Shown here: positions 1 through 6,937 of the stretch, one piece after another | How the letters are laid out: the number at the start of each line of letters is the position of its first letter | How positions within the stretch are numbered: position 1 is the first letter of the stretch | NCBI GenBank assembly: GCA_020630895.1 | Contig: JAHDII010000142.1 | Location: forward strand, 1 to 7,943 | DNA: 7,943 nt | Source: Saprospiraceae bacterium | Lineage (GTDB): Bacteria > Bacteroidota > Bacteroidia > Chitinophagales > Saprospiraceae | Reading direction: 5' to 3' | Made by a program: the position numbers and the translations under genes | Notes under the pieces: generated by a model | What the model was told of the DNA's origin: nothing | Seen by the model: the letters and a program-made list of their open reading frames with translations, nothing else | Database searches by the model: none

Positions 1-161
1 AATTTAACTGATTATATTTAAAATAAAAATACTGAATTTTAATTAAAAAACTAAATAAGAGAATAAAAAATATTGAATTTGAAAATAATTTTATTAATTT
101 CAATGAATGAATTTATTTTCTAAAAGTAAGTATAAATTATTTGACATCAAAATAAAATATA

Positions 162-863
162 ATGTATAGAAACCTTAAATGTCCAAATTGTTCTGAAACC
201 ATTCTTGCTAGTGATATAAATTTGAATAAAGGATTAGCCAAATGTAGTTATTGTAATGTTATTTTTAATATAGGTGAAGATAGTTCTGATGATTCTTCAA
301 CACCTCAAAGGAAAGATGAAATATTTGTAATTCCTAAAGGAATAGAAATTTTAAAATTATTTGGAGAATTAAATATTGAAATGTCTTGGCGACATTCTAT
401 CCACTGGTTTATTATTTTATTTACTTTAATTTGGAATGCCATATTATTGCCTTTTATTTTAGTAGCTATTTTTACTCAAGAATATTTTATTTTGTTGTTC
501 ATTAGTCTTCATCTTGCTGTAGGAATAGGACTGTTATATTTTACATTATCCTCTTTGTTTAACAAAACTTATATTACAGTTGATAAACAAACTTTGACAA
601 TAGAACATCGTCCTTTTAGTTTATTTTTTAAAGAGCATCATTTAGAGGTTAAAGATATTGATCAGTTATATGTCAAAAAATATGTAAGTAGCCGTACGAA
701 TGGTAATCCTAATTATTCTTATGTGGTTATGGCTATTTTAAGAAATAAGGAAGAAATTAAATTAGTAAAAGGAATTAGTAAACCTCCTCAAGCCTTATAT
801 ATTGAACAGGAAATTGAAAGTTTTGCTGGAATCCAAGACAAACCTATAGCGGAAGAAATATAG
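162..863 (+). CDS. Zinc-ribbon membrane protein with PH-like C-terminal domain, function unknown
   Basis: A 233-residue protein. The N-terminus carries two CxxC pairs (Cys7/Cys10 and Cys28/Cys31) spaced as in a zinc ribbon. An acidic, Ser-rich linker follows (about 39-53), then two hydrophobic membrane segments (about 82-104 and 108-132). The last 100 residues look like a beta-rich PH-like fold: a TYITVD strand just after the second segment, and an ALYIEQEIE stretch near the end. I recognise this arrangement (zinc ribbon, Trp/Arg-containing lead-in, AVGIGLLYFTL-like second helix, PH-like tail) as a widespread family of uncharacterised bacterial membrane proteins. No reaction is known and none is assigned. 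The ATG at 162 is kept because the first CxxC follows only six residues later. No good Shine-Dalgarno is visible, and the preceding 161 bases are AT-rich with no recognisable feature. It converges with the next gene on a shared hairpin. Domain assignments are by eye. Confidence 0.85.
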   Translation: MYRNLKCPNCSETILASDINLNKGLAKCSYCNVIFNIGEDSSDDSSTPQRKDEIFVIPKGIEILKLFGELNIEMSWRHSIHWFIILFTLIWNAILLPFILVAIFTQEYFILLFISLHLAVGIGLLYFTLSSLFNKTYITVDKQTLTIEHRPFSLFFKEHHLEVKDIDQLYVKKYVSSRTNGNPNYSYVVMAILRNKEEIKLVKGISKPPQALYIEQEIESFAGIQDKPIAEEI

Positions 864-977
864 GGAGTAGATTAAAATTATCTTCTATTTGTAATTTAAA
901 TGAATGAGATATAGCTATTGATAATTTATATGTGAATTCAGAAGACATTTAAAAGATACTATTAGTTTCCATAAGGA

Positions 978-1032
978 TTAATAAAGAATGCCCTAATTTT
1001 CAGAATTTGAAAATTAGGGCATTCTTTATTAA
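978..1032. terminator. Perfect 24-bp hairpin, probable bidirectional terminator
   Basis: The arms at 978-1001 and 1009-1032 are perfect reverse complements, separated by a 7-base loop (AGAATTT). The core is GAATGCCCTAATTTTC, flanked by A-rich sequence on the left and T-rich sequence on the right, so each strand ends in a U-rich 3' arm. It lies between the stop codons of two convergent genes (863 on plus, 1048 on minus), the usual place for a shared intrinsic terminator. The rest of 864-1047 shows nothing else recognisable. Confidence 0.85.
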
Positions 1033-1047
1033 GATAATTAGCCTAAA

Positions 1048-1749
1048 CTAATCTGTTTCAATCAAATCTTTTACATCAGAAGAGATTGACGATTTTTTAG
1101 CTTTTTTCTGACAAACTTTACATAATTCAGAAATTCCTTTTTGTTCCCACGATTCCTTAATACTCCCATTGCTCAAATTTTTTCCTTTAATGTAATGACA
1201 ATCTTTATAAGCATGATATTTATTACCTGCTTTAGACCAGTAGACATTATCAGTATCAATGTTTAAGTTTTTAGCTGCTTCAGTTTGTTGATTAATTTCT
1301 TCAGTATATTTTTCTATAGATGGAGGATTAAAATCAATTCCTGTAATACCTGCAACAACCATTGCTACAGCTGCAATACTACCTGCAATTCCTTTGGTCT
1401 TACCACTAATATTTTTATCCTTCAAAATAAAAATAACTAAAGGAAGAAATGCAAGTACTCCCATAATAGCACCCAATTGATTTTGTATAAAAAATCGTGT
1501 AGAATCTTTTTCAGATGCTGGATCTAGCTTATTTGCTTTCTTCCAAAGAACAGAGCCAGTAATAGCAAGAATCAAAATAACAACTATTGCAATAATCAAC
1601 CAAACTAATGTTTCATCACTGATTAATTTTACTATCGCAAAAATTTGACCTGCCATTGCAAGAAGCCAAGCTAATATAGCAAATAATCGCAATTGTTTTG
1701 CTTTTCCTTTGGCTTCTGGACTTGCTTCAAATACTTTTATATCACTCAT
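1048..1749 (-). CDS. Four-TM membrane protein with C-terminal His/Cys probable zinc-binding domain, function unknown
   Basis: A 233-residue protein with four predicted membrane segments at about 20-43, 48-69, 92-109 and 119-138. A soluble linker follows (about 140-167), then a small C-terminal domain. That domain contains GNKYHAYKDCHYIKG and LCKVCQ, so His179, Cys184, Cys210 and Cys213 are the likely metal ligands. The YHxxxCxYI...CxxC spacing resembles the small Ada-like metal-binding module found at the C-terminus of various bacterial membrane and secreted proteins; this is motif recognition, not a search result. The ATG at 1749 opens directly into a charged leader before the first helix. 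The sequence upstream of it (coding strand) is A-rich with no clear Shine-Dalgarno. It appears monocistronic and converges with the zinc-ribbon gene on a common terminator. Topology and role are unknown. Confidence 0.85.
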   Translation of the reverse strand: MSDIKVFEASPEAKGKAKQLRLFAILAWLLAMAGQIFAIVKLISDETLVWLIIAIVVILILAITGSVLWKKANKLDPASEKDSTRFFIQNQLGAIMGVLAFLPLVIFILKDKNISGKTKGIAGSIAAVAMVVAGITGIDFNPPSIEKYTEEINQQTEAAKNLNIDTDNVYWSKAGNKYHAYKDCHYIKGKNLSNGSIKESWEQKGISELCKVCQKKAKKSSISSDVKDLIETD

Positions 1750-2161
1750 ACTTATTTTTATTTTTTAAGACGCAGAAATTATCCTTTAAGTCACCTTAAT
1801 CACCAATTAGTTTTTACTAAAATATGAATCATCTCGAATTTTAAAAATTTTCTTTTTCGTCAGCATAGAAAATCAATTTCTAAATTTCCTCCAAAGCTAC
1901 GGTTGAGGGAAATAACGACTTGCCACGTCTTTAGCGTGAAAGTATATTTTCAAAAGATTAAGTTGGCTATCATCAATTTTTCGCAATAACATCTATTCTA
2001 TTATTTTTTATAACTCTAATTTATTATTTACCGCAAATCATAATTAAACATATTTTTCTTCTTGCAGATTATAATAATATCCCTCGTTTGAATGGTACAT
2101 TCTAATTTTCAAAAACTGAATTTTACATTCACATTGCATTCATAAAATCAATAGAAGTGTA
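1750..2161. other. Gene-free intergenic region between divergent genes
   Basis: About 410 bases separate the minus-strand four-TM gene from the plus-strand small lipoprotein gene. No convincing open frame was found. It should hold promoters for both directions, but no well-matched -33/-7 pair could be placed. The one standout is the hairpin pair at 1884-1943, much richer in G+C than its AT-rich surroundings. The rest (1750-1880 and 1945-2161) shows nothing recognisable. Confidence 0.6.
1884..1943. repeat. Tandem hairpin element, possible dispersed repeat or structured RNA
   Basis: Two adjacent hairpins. The first pairs 1884-1894 (ATTTCCTCCAA) with 1903-1913 (TTGAGGGAAAT): 11 positions with one G-T wobble and one mismatch, around the loop AGCTACGG. 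The second pairs 1918-1921 with 1940-1943 and 1924-1927 (CACG) with 1935-1938 (CGTG), with a small internal loop and the 7-base loop TCTTTAG. Positions 1888-1942 hold 27 G+C in 55 bases, roughly twice the visible density on either side. No reading frame explains it. It could be one copy of a REP-like dispersed repeat, part of the minus-strand gene's 5' leader, or a small RNA. A single copy cannot decide between these. Confidence 0.35.
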
Positions 2162-2374
2162 ATGAAACATATTTTTATTTTAATAGGATTTAGTTTGTTA
2201 ATTCAAAGTTGTTGTACTTTTTCTAAATATCTCAATAATCCCATTCAATTATCTGAACAACAGCTTCAAATATTAAATGAAAAATATCTTATATATCATT
2301 TTAAAAAAGATAGATCTCTTAATTATTACGCAGCTCCAAATAATTTACAATTAGACAAAAAATCATCTACATAA
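2162..2374 (+). CDS. Small putative lipoprotein, function unknown
   Basis: A 70-residue protein with a short basic start (MKH), a hydrophobic stretch (about residues 4-14) and a lipobox-like LIQSC ending at Cys17. This suggests signal peptidase II cleavage and lipid attachment. A second Cys follows at 18. The mature part is about 54 residues, polar, with several Gln, Asn and Tyr, and no recognised domain. The ATG at 2162 is chosen because the signal sequence starts right there. A weak purine patch (AGAAG, 2153-2157) sits rather close to it. The next gene begins 16 bases after the stop, so the two are probably co-transcribed. I do not recognise the family. It could be a chance frame, but the well-formed lipoprotein signal argues against that. 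Confidence 0.6.
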   Translation: MKHIFILIGFSLLIQSCCTFSKYLNNPIQLSEQQLQILNEKYLIYHFKKDRSLNYYAAPNNLQLDKKSST

Positions 2375-2390
2375 AAAGAAGAATAAAATT

Positions 2391-2621
2391 ATGAAATTAA
2401 ATGCAAAACAATTTTTAAAAATAAAAAATTTTATTTCTAAAAAAAAAGTACAGAAAAAAATTAAGCGAAAAGAAAAATTGCCTGTAGGGGTAGCTGTTTT
2501 AATTGCCTTTCTTGTAGGAGCTATATTAATTGCTCTAATTTTAATTGCCCTTTTTGTAGATTTTACAGGAGAGGTCATTGATGAAGTGCTAGAGGAAATA
2601 GATAGAACCTATAATTTATAA
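2391..2621 (+). CDS. Small single-pass membrane protein, function unknown
   Basis: A 76-residue protein in three parts: a strongly basic N-terminus (residues 1-29, with Lys at about half the positions from 10 to 29), one long hydrophobic segment (about 31-56, starting LPVGVAVLIAFLVG), and an acidic C-terminal tail (EVIDEVLEEIDRTYNL). The charge pattern predicts the N-terminus in the cytoplasm and the tail outside. An AGAAG patch (2377-2381) lies nine bases before the ATG, a reasonable ribosome-binding site. It follows the small lipoprotein gene by 16 bases, suggesting a two-gene unit. No family is recognised. A frame on the opposite strand (2363-2578) overlaps it but is a low-complexity antisense reading. 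Confidence 0.6.
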   Translation: MKLNAKQFLKIKNFISKKKVQKKIKRKEKLPVGVAVLIAFLVGAILIALILIALFVDFTGEVIDEVLEEIDRTYNL

Positions 2622-2706
2622 GAATGAAATGGAAATACATCCAAAACAAAATTCAACACTCAAACGTTATATTTTATCCAAAGAATAAAAAAATAAGAAA
2701 ATGTTG

Positions 2707-2714
2707 TATCTTTG
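2707..2714 (+). promoter_or_regulatory. Possible Bacteroidota -7 promoter element (TATCTTTG)
   Basis: TATCTTTG matches the TAnnTTTG -7 consensus used by the Bacteroidota primary sigma factor. Transcription would start about six bases downstream, at or next to the ATG at 2721, so the message would be leaderless or nearly so. No TTTG or TTG lies at the expected -33 distance; that stretch is nearly all A. A chance match is quite possible. Confidence 0.3.
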
Positions 2715-2720
2715 GTAGGA

Positions 2721-3155
2721 ATGGCAATACGAATATTACATATTACTCTAGCTTTCTTAATATTTATTAGTACTACAGGACTAGTAATACAGAAACATTA
2801 TTGCCAAAATCAATTACAAAAAATAGCTTTATTTTTCAGCCCTGAAAGCTGTCATTCTTCTGCTCAAAAAGAATCTCCTTGTCAAGCACATGCCAAAACA
2901 TGTTGTTCTAAAAAGAAAGAGAAAGAAGAGCAAAAAGATTGTTGCAACAATAAAAGTGAATATCTTAAAAAGAATTATGAACAACAATTTCAAGCAATAG
3001 ATTTTACAGAATCTATTCTAGAAATCATACATACACCTATTTATAATAACTCAAACATTATTGCTACATCTCTTCAAATTGTAGCATATCTCAATTATAA
3101 ACCTCCATTAATTACAAGAGACTATCCTTCTATTTTTCAGGTATTTAGATTATAA
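2721..3155 (+). CDS. HYC_CC_PP-type Cys-rich small protein, probable extracytoplasmic metal-binding protein
   Basis: A 144-residue protein. The N-terminal hydrophobic segment (about residues 5-23) is an uncleaved anchor or signal sequence. Directly after it comes the His-Tyr-Cys motif (26-28). A Cys/His-rich stretch follows with Cys44, Cys54, the pairs Cys61/Cys62 and Cys74/Cys75, plus His45 and His57, interrupted by a highly charged Lys/Glu run. Near the end is NYKPPLI with Pro128/Pro129. The HYC, CC and PP motifs in this order are the signature of the HYC_CC_PP family of small Bacteroidota proteins, which has no established function. Paired cysteines and the adjacent copper-type RND pump suggest it binds soft metals such as Cu or Ag in the periplasm; this is inference. 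The ATG at 2721 is preferred over an in-frame TTG at 2712, which would lie inside a possible -7 promoter element. A terminator-like hairpin separates it from cusA. Confidence 0.85.
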   Translation: MAIRILHITLAFLIFISTTGLVIQKHYCQNQLQKIALFFSPESCHSSAQKESPCQAHAKTCCSKKKEKEEQKDCCNNKSEYLKKNYEQQFQAIDFTESILEIIHTPIYNNSNIIATSLQIVAYLNYKPPLITRDYPSIFQVFRL

Positions 3156-3175
3156 TTTTCTATTGTGAATTTTAA

Positions 3176-3214
3176 TTCGCTTGGCTTTTAATTGCCTAAG
3201 CGAAATTGTTTTTT
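3176..3214 (+). terminator. Hairpin plus T-tract: terminator or attenuator upstream of cusA
   Basis: TTCGCTTGGC (3176-3185) pairs with GCC (3194-3196) and AAGCGAA (3198-3204), leaving T3197 as a single bulge. The loop is 3186-3193. A run of six T follows at 3209-3214, so the shape is that of a plus-strand intrinsic terminator. It begins about 20 bases after the Cys-rich gene's stop and ends about 30 bases before the cusA start. It could fully end the upstream transcript or let part of it through into cusA. Confidence 0.7.
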
Positions 3215-3244
3215 CTATGTAATTAATAGAATCATATTATCACA

Positions 3245-6200
3245 ATGAAAGCTATCATTCAATTTTTTTTACAACATAAATTAGTTGCTTTTTTATTACT
3301 TCTCCTTTTTAGTGCTTGGGGTTTAGTAACATCTCCTTTTAATTTTGATATCGAAGGACTCCCTAGAGATCCTGTTTCAGTAGATGCGATACCAGATATT
3401 GGAGAAAATCAGCAAATTGTTTTTACTAAATGGATGGGACGTTCTCCGCAAGATGTAGAGGATCAAATTACTTATCCTTTAACCACTGCTTTACTAGGAA
3501 TTCCAGGTGTTAAAAATATTCGTAGCAACTCTATGTTTGGTTTTTCTAGTATTTATCTCATTTTTGAAGAAGACATAGAATTTTATTGGAGTAGAAGTCG
3601 AATATTAGAAAAGCTTAATTCCTTACCTAACAATTTATTACCTCAAGGAGTTCAACCAAGTTTGGGCCCAGATGCTACAGCTTTAGGACAAATTTTTTGG
3701 TACACTCTTGAAGGAAGAGACAAAGACGGAAATCCTACAGGGGGTTGGGATCCTCACGAATTACGATCTATTCAAGATTATTATGTACGATATGGATTGA
3801 GTGCAACGGAAGGTGTTGCTGAAGTGGCTTCTATTGGTGGTTATGTCATGGAATATCAAATTGATGTCAACCCTGATGCTCTTCAATTTCATAATATTTC
3901 TTTAACTCAAGTGATGAATGCTGTCAAAAATTCTAATTTAGATATTGGAGCATCCACAATAGAAATTAATTTAGCAGAATATTTTGTTAGAGGTTTAGGA
4001 TATATCAAAAGTATTGAAGATATTGAAGAAAGTGTTGTTATTGAAAAAAATAATGTCCCCATAAAAATAAAAGATATTGCGAAAGTAAATATCGGACCCG
4101 CTACACGAAGGGGTGCATTAGATAAATCTGGAGCAGAAGCTGTAGGAGGAGTTGTTGTCGCACGTTATGGCTCTAATCCTATGAAAGTGATTGAAAATGT
4201 AAAATTAAAAATTCAAGAAATTGAAAAAGGATTAGCACAAAAAATATTAAATGATGGTACTATTTCACAAGTAAAAATAATTCCATTTTATGATCGTTCT
4301 GAATTAATTCAAGAAACCATTGGTACATTACAAGAAACGCTTCATTTAGAAATATTAATTACCATTATTGTTGTCATTTTATTATTACTAGATATTCGTT
4401 CTTCTTTTCTGGTAGCAGGAACCTTACCTATCGCTGTTCTCATGTGTTTTATTGCCATGAGATATTTAAATATCGAAGCCAATATTGTTGCTCTTTCAGG
4501 AATTGCCATTGCCATTGGTACTATGGTAGATATGGGAATTATTCTAACAGAAAGTATTATTCAAAGGATTCAAAAATATGGAACTTTAGAAAATATTTAT
4601 ACCTCTGTACTAGAAGCAACGTCTGAAGTAGCTGGAGCAGTATTAACTGCTGTTGCAACAACGATTATTTCTTTTCTTCCTGTCTTTACTATGGAAGCAG
4701 CAGAAGGAAAATTATTTAGACCTTTAGCCTATACCAAAACTTTTGCTCTTGTTGCTGCTATTATTATTGCGTTAATTATTATTCCTCCTTTAGCACAATT
4801 ATTATTTTCTTTTAAAATAAAAAAGAAGTTCGTTCAATATTTATACCACACAGCAATAATCATATCAGGAATTGCAATTGCTCTTTCATATTCAACAATA
4901 TTAGGAAGTATTGCGATTACAATTGGAGTACTAGGAATTATTCATTATTTAATTTATGAATACACAAAACCTATCATACAACAAGCCTATAATATTTTTA
5001 AAAATATTATTTACGCGAGTATTGTTGTTTATTTTTTGACACAAATTTGGATGCCTTTAGGAGTGAACCAAAGTTTTATTACCAATTTTATTTTTGTAAG
5101 TATTATAGTAGGAAGTTTACTTTTATTTTTTGGACTTATTATTTATTTCTATGACAATATTTTATCTTTTTTATTAAAAATAAAATTATTATTTCTAGGA
5201 GTTGTTGGAGGAATTATTTTTTATGGTTTTCAAATATTTTTAAATACTCAACAAGAATTTATGCCTTCTTTAGATGAAGGATCTTTTTTATTAATGCCTA
5301 CTTCTATGCCTCACTCTGGGATGGAAGAAAATATTAAAAATTTACGTCTCCTTGATATGTCTGTGACTTCAATTCCTGAAGTAGAAACAGTGGTAGGAAA
5401 ATTAGGAAGAGTAGAAAGTCCCTTAGACCCTGCTCCTATTTCTATGTATGAAAATGTTATTATTTATAAGAATGAATATAAAACCAATAAAAACGGAAAA
5501 CGAATTCGATTTAAAACCAATTCAAAAGGAGAATTTATTAGAGATGATAATGGAAATTTAATTCCAGATAATAATGGAAAATATTTTAGACAGTGGAGAA
5601 ATAAAATAAAAAATCCTGATGACATTTGGAATGAAATTGTAAAAAAGACAAAATTTCCTGGAGTTACTTCTGCTCCTAAATTACAACCCATTGAAACACG
5701 TTTAGTCATGTTGCAAACAGGGATGAGAGCTCCTATGGGAATCAAAATAAAAGGAAATAATTTAAAAGAAATTGAACAATTTGGTTTAGAATTAGAAGCA
5801 TTATTAAAAAAAGTACGAGGGGTAAAAGAAGCTGCTATTTTTGCTGAACGAATTGTAGGAAAACCATATTTACTCATTGATATTAATCGAGAAAAAATTG
5901 CATTACATGGATTGAATATTGTAGAGGTTCAAAAATATATTCAAACAGCCATTGGAGGAATGTCAATGACAGAAACTGTTGAAGGAAGAGAACGATATAA
6001 TATTAGAATTAGATATCCTAGAGAATTGCGTCACCAGCCTGATGAAATTAAAAATATTTTAATTCCTACTTCTTCAGGAAATCAAATTCCTTTAAGTCAA
6101 TTAGTTGAAATAAAATATGAGCAAGGCCCTCAAGCTATAAAAAGTGAAGATGGTTTTTTAGTGGGTTATGTTTTATTTGATAAAGAAAAAAATTATTCAG

Positions 6201-6937
6201 ATGGTGCTGCTGTAAAAAATGCACAAAGATATTTGAATCAAAAAATTAAAGAAGGTACTTTAAAAGTTCCTGCTGGAATTAATTATAATTTTGCTGGAAA
6301 TTACGAACAACAAATTAGAGCGAATAAAAAATTATCTATTGTTATTCCTATTGCCTTAATTTTAATTTTATTGATTTTATATTTTCAATTTAAATCTATT
6401 CCTATTTCTTTAATGGTTTTTTCTGGTGTTTTTGTAGCCTTCGCAGGAGGATTTATTATGATTGGTTTATATAGCACAGATTGGTTTTTAAATTTTAATT
6501 TTTTAGGAGAAAATATGCGTGATGTTTTTCAAATTCGTGCATTTGATTTGAGTGTCGCCGTATGGGTAGGTTTTTTAGCTTTATTTGGAATAGCAACGGA
6601 TGATGGAGTTTTAGTGGGTACATTTTTACAAAATAGTTTTCAAAAAAATAAACCTAATTCTATTGCTGAAATTCGACAAGCGGTTATTGAAGGAGGAAAA
6701 AGAAGGGTTCGTCCTGCAATGATGACAACAGCAACAACTTTATTAGCATTGCTTCCTATTTTAACTTCAACAGGGAGAGGTGCCGATATTATGTTGCCTA
6801 TGGCTATTCCTTCTTTTGGAGGAATGACCATACAAATTATTACCATGTTTACTGTTCCTATTTTATTTGCTTTATATGAGGAGTGGAAATTTCGTGGAAA
6901 AAATTTATGGATTAAATATAATAAAAATGAAAAATAA
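3245..6937 (+). CDS. cusA: CusA-type Cu(I)/Ag(I) efflux RND transporter
   Basis: Inner-membrane proton-driven pump of the heavy-metal efflux RND class, 1230 residues. It would move Cu(I)/Ag(I) towards an adaptor and outer-membrane channel. The first membrane helix (about 12-29) is followed by the family hallmark AIPDIGENQQIVFTKWMGRS. Helix 4 contains GTMVDMGIILTES with Asp429 and Glu436, matching proton-relay acids of CusA. A late helix has GIATDDGV with Asp1119 where E. coli CusA has Glu939. The three substrate methionines of E. coli CusA (573, 623, 672) match Met684 (LLMPTSMP), Met734 (ISMYENV) and Met822 (RLVMLQTG). The first two keep the 50-residue spacing. Compared with the roughly 1050-residue E. 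coli protein it is longer in two places: a hydrophobic block of several extra helices at about 525-665, and a polar insert at about 742-785. Both are familiar in long CusA relatives. The ATG at 3245 opens straight into the first helix; no clear Shine-Dalgarno. The gene downstream overlaps its end. Confidence 0.97.
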   Translation: MKAIIQFFLQHKLVAFLLLLLFSAWGLVTSPFNFDIEGLPRDPVSVDAIPDIGENQQIVFTKWMGRSPQDVEDQITYPLTTALLGIPGVKNIRSNSMFGFSSIYLIFEEDIEFYWSRSRILEKLNSLPNNLLPQGVQPSLGPDATALGQIFWYTLEGRDKDGNPTGGWDPHELRSIQDYYVRYGLSATEGVAEVASIGGYVMEYQIDVNPDALQFHNISLTQVMNAVKNSNLDIGASTIEINLAEYFVRGLGYIKSIEDIEESVVIEKNNVPIKIKDIAKVNIGPATRRGALDKSGAEAVGGVVVARYGSNPMKVIENVKLKIQEIEKGLAQKILNDGTISQVKIIPFYDRSELIQETIGTLQETLHLEILITIIVVILLLLDIRSSFLVAGTLPIAVLMCFIAMRYLNIEANIVALSGIAIAIGTMVDMGIILTESIIQRIQKYGTLENIYTSVLEATSEVAGAVLTAVATTIISFLPVFTMEAAEGKLFRPLAYTKTFALVAAIIIALIIIPPLAQLLFSFKIKKKFVQYLYHTAIIISGIAIALSYSTILGSIAITIGVLGIIHYLIYEYTKPIIQQAYNIFKNIIYASIVVYFLTQIWMPLGVNQSFITNFIFVSIIVGSLLLFFGLIIYFYDNILSFLLKIKLLFLGVVGGIIFYGFQIFLNTQQEFMPSLDEGSFLLMPTSMPHSGMEENIKNLRLLDMSVTSIPEVETVVGKLGRVESPLDPAPISMYENVIIYKNEYKTNKNGKRIRFKTNSKGEFIRDDNGNLIPDNNGKYFRQWRNKIKNPDDIWNEIVKKTKFPGVTSAPKLQPIETRLVMLQTGMRAPMGIKIKGNNLKEIEQFGLELEALLKKVRGVKEAAIFAERIVGKPYLLIDINREKIALHGLNIVEVQKYIQTAIGGMSMTETVEGRERYNIRIRYPRELRHQPDEIKNILIPTSSGNQIPLSQLVEIKYEQGPQAIKSEDGFLVGYVLFDKEKNYSDGAAVKNAQRYLNQKIKEGTLKVPAGINYNFAGNYEQQIRANKKLSIVIPIALILILLILYFQFKSIPISLMVFSGVFVAFAGGFIMIGLYSTDWFLNFNFLGENMRDVFQIRAFDLSVAVWVGFLALFGIATDDGVLVGTFLQNSFQKNKPNSIAEIRQAVIEGGKRRVRPAMMTTATTLLALLPILTSTGRGADIMLPMAIPSFGGMTIQIITMFTVPILFALYEEWKFRGKNLWIKYNKNEK

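Noticed and set aside
1..161. AT-rich left edge with similar short words (ACTGAATTTT and ATTGAATTTG)
   Set aside because: The similarity is what low-complexity A/T sequence gives by chance; no gene, hairpin or promoter could be supported.
1892..1899. TAGCTTTG on the minus strand as a -7 promoter box for the four-TM gene
   Set aside because: It matches TAnnTTTG, but no TTTG lies at the -33 distance and the site is inside the first hairpin, so chance is the simpler explanation.
2363..2578. Minus-strand open frame of 71 codons
   Set aside because: It is antisense to the small membrane protein gene at 2391-2621. Its apparent hydrophobic and Phe-rich stretch is just the reverse reading of an A/T-rich, Lys-rich coding region.
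2712..2720. TTG start extending the Cys-rich protein by three residues
   Set aside because: The ATG at 2721 gives a normal membrane-segment start, and the TTG overlaps a possible -7 box.
2624..2770. Plus-strand open frame of 48 codons starting at ATG 2624
   Set aside because: It runs into the Cys-rich gene in another frame, has no signal or domain, and looks like a chance frame.
4444..4626. Plus-strand 60-codon frame inside cusA
   Set aside because: Shadow of the cusA helix-4 region in another frame; Tyr/Ser/Cys-rich with no plausible start signal.
5464..5877. Minus-strand 137-codon frame inside cusA
   Set aside because: Antisense to well-conserved CusA coding sequence, which includes the Met822 site.
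6640..6846. Minus-strand 68-codon frame inside cusA
   Set aside because: Antisense to the conserved C-terminal helices of CusA; no independent support.
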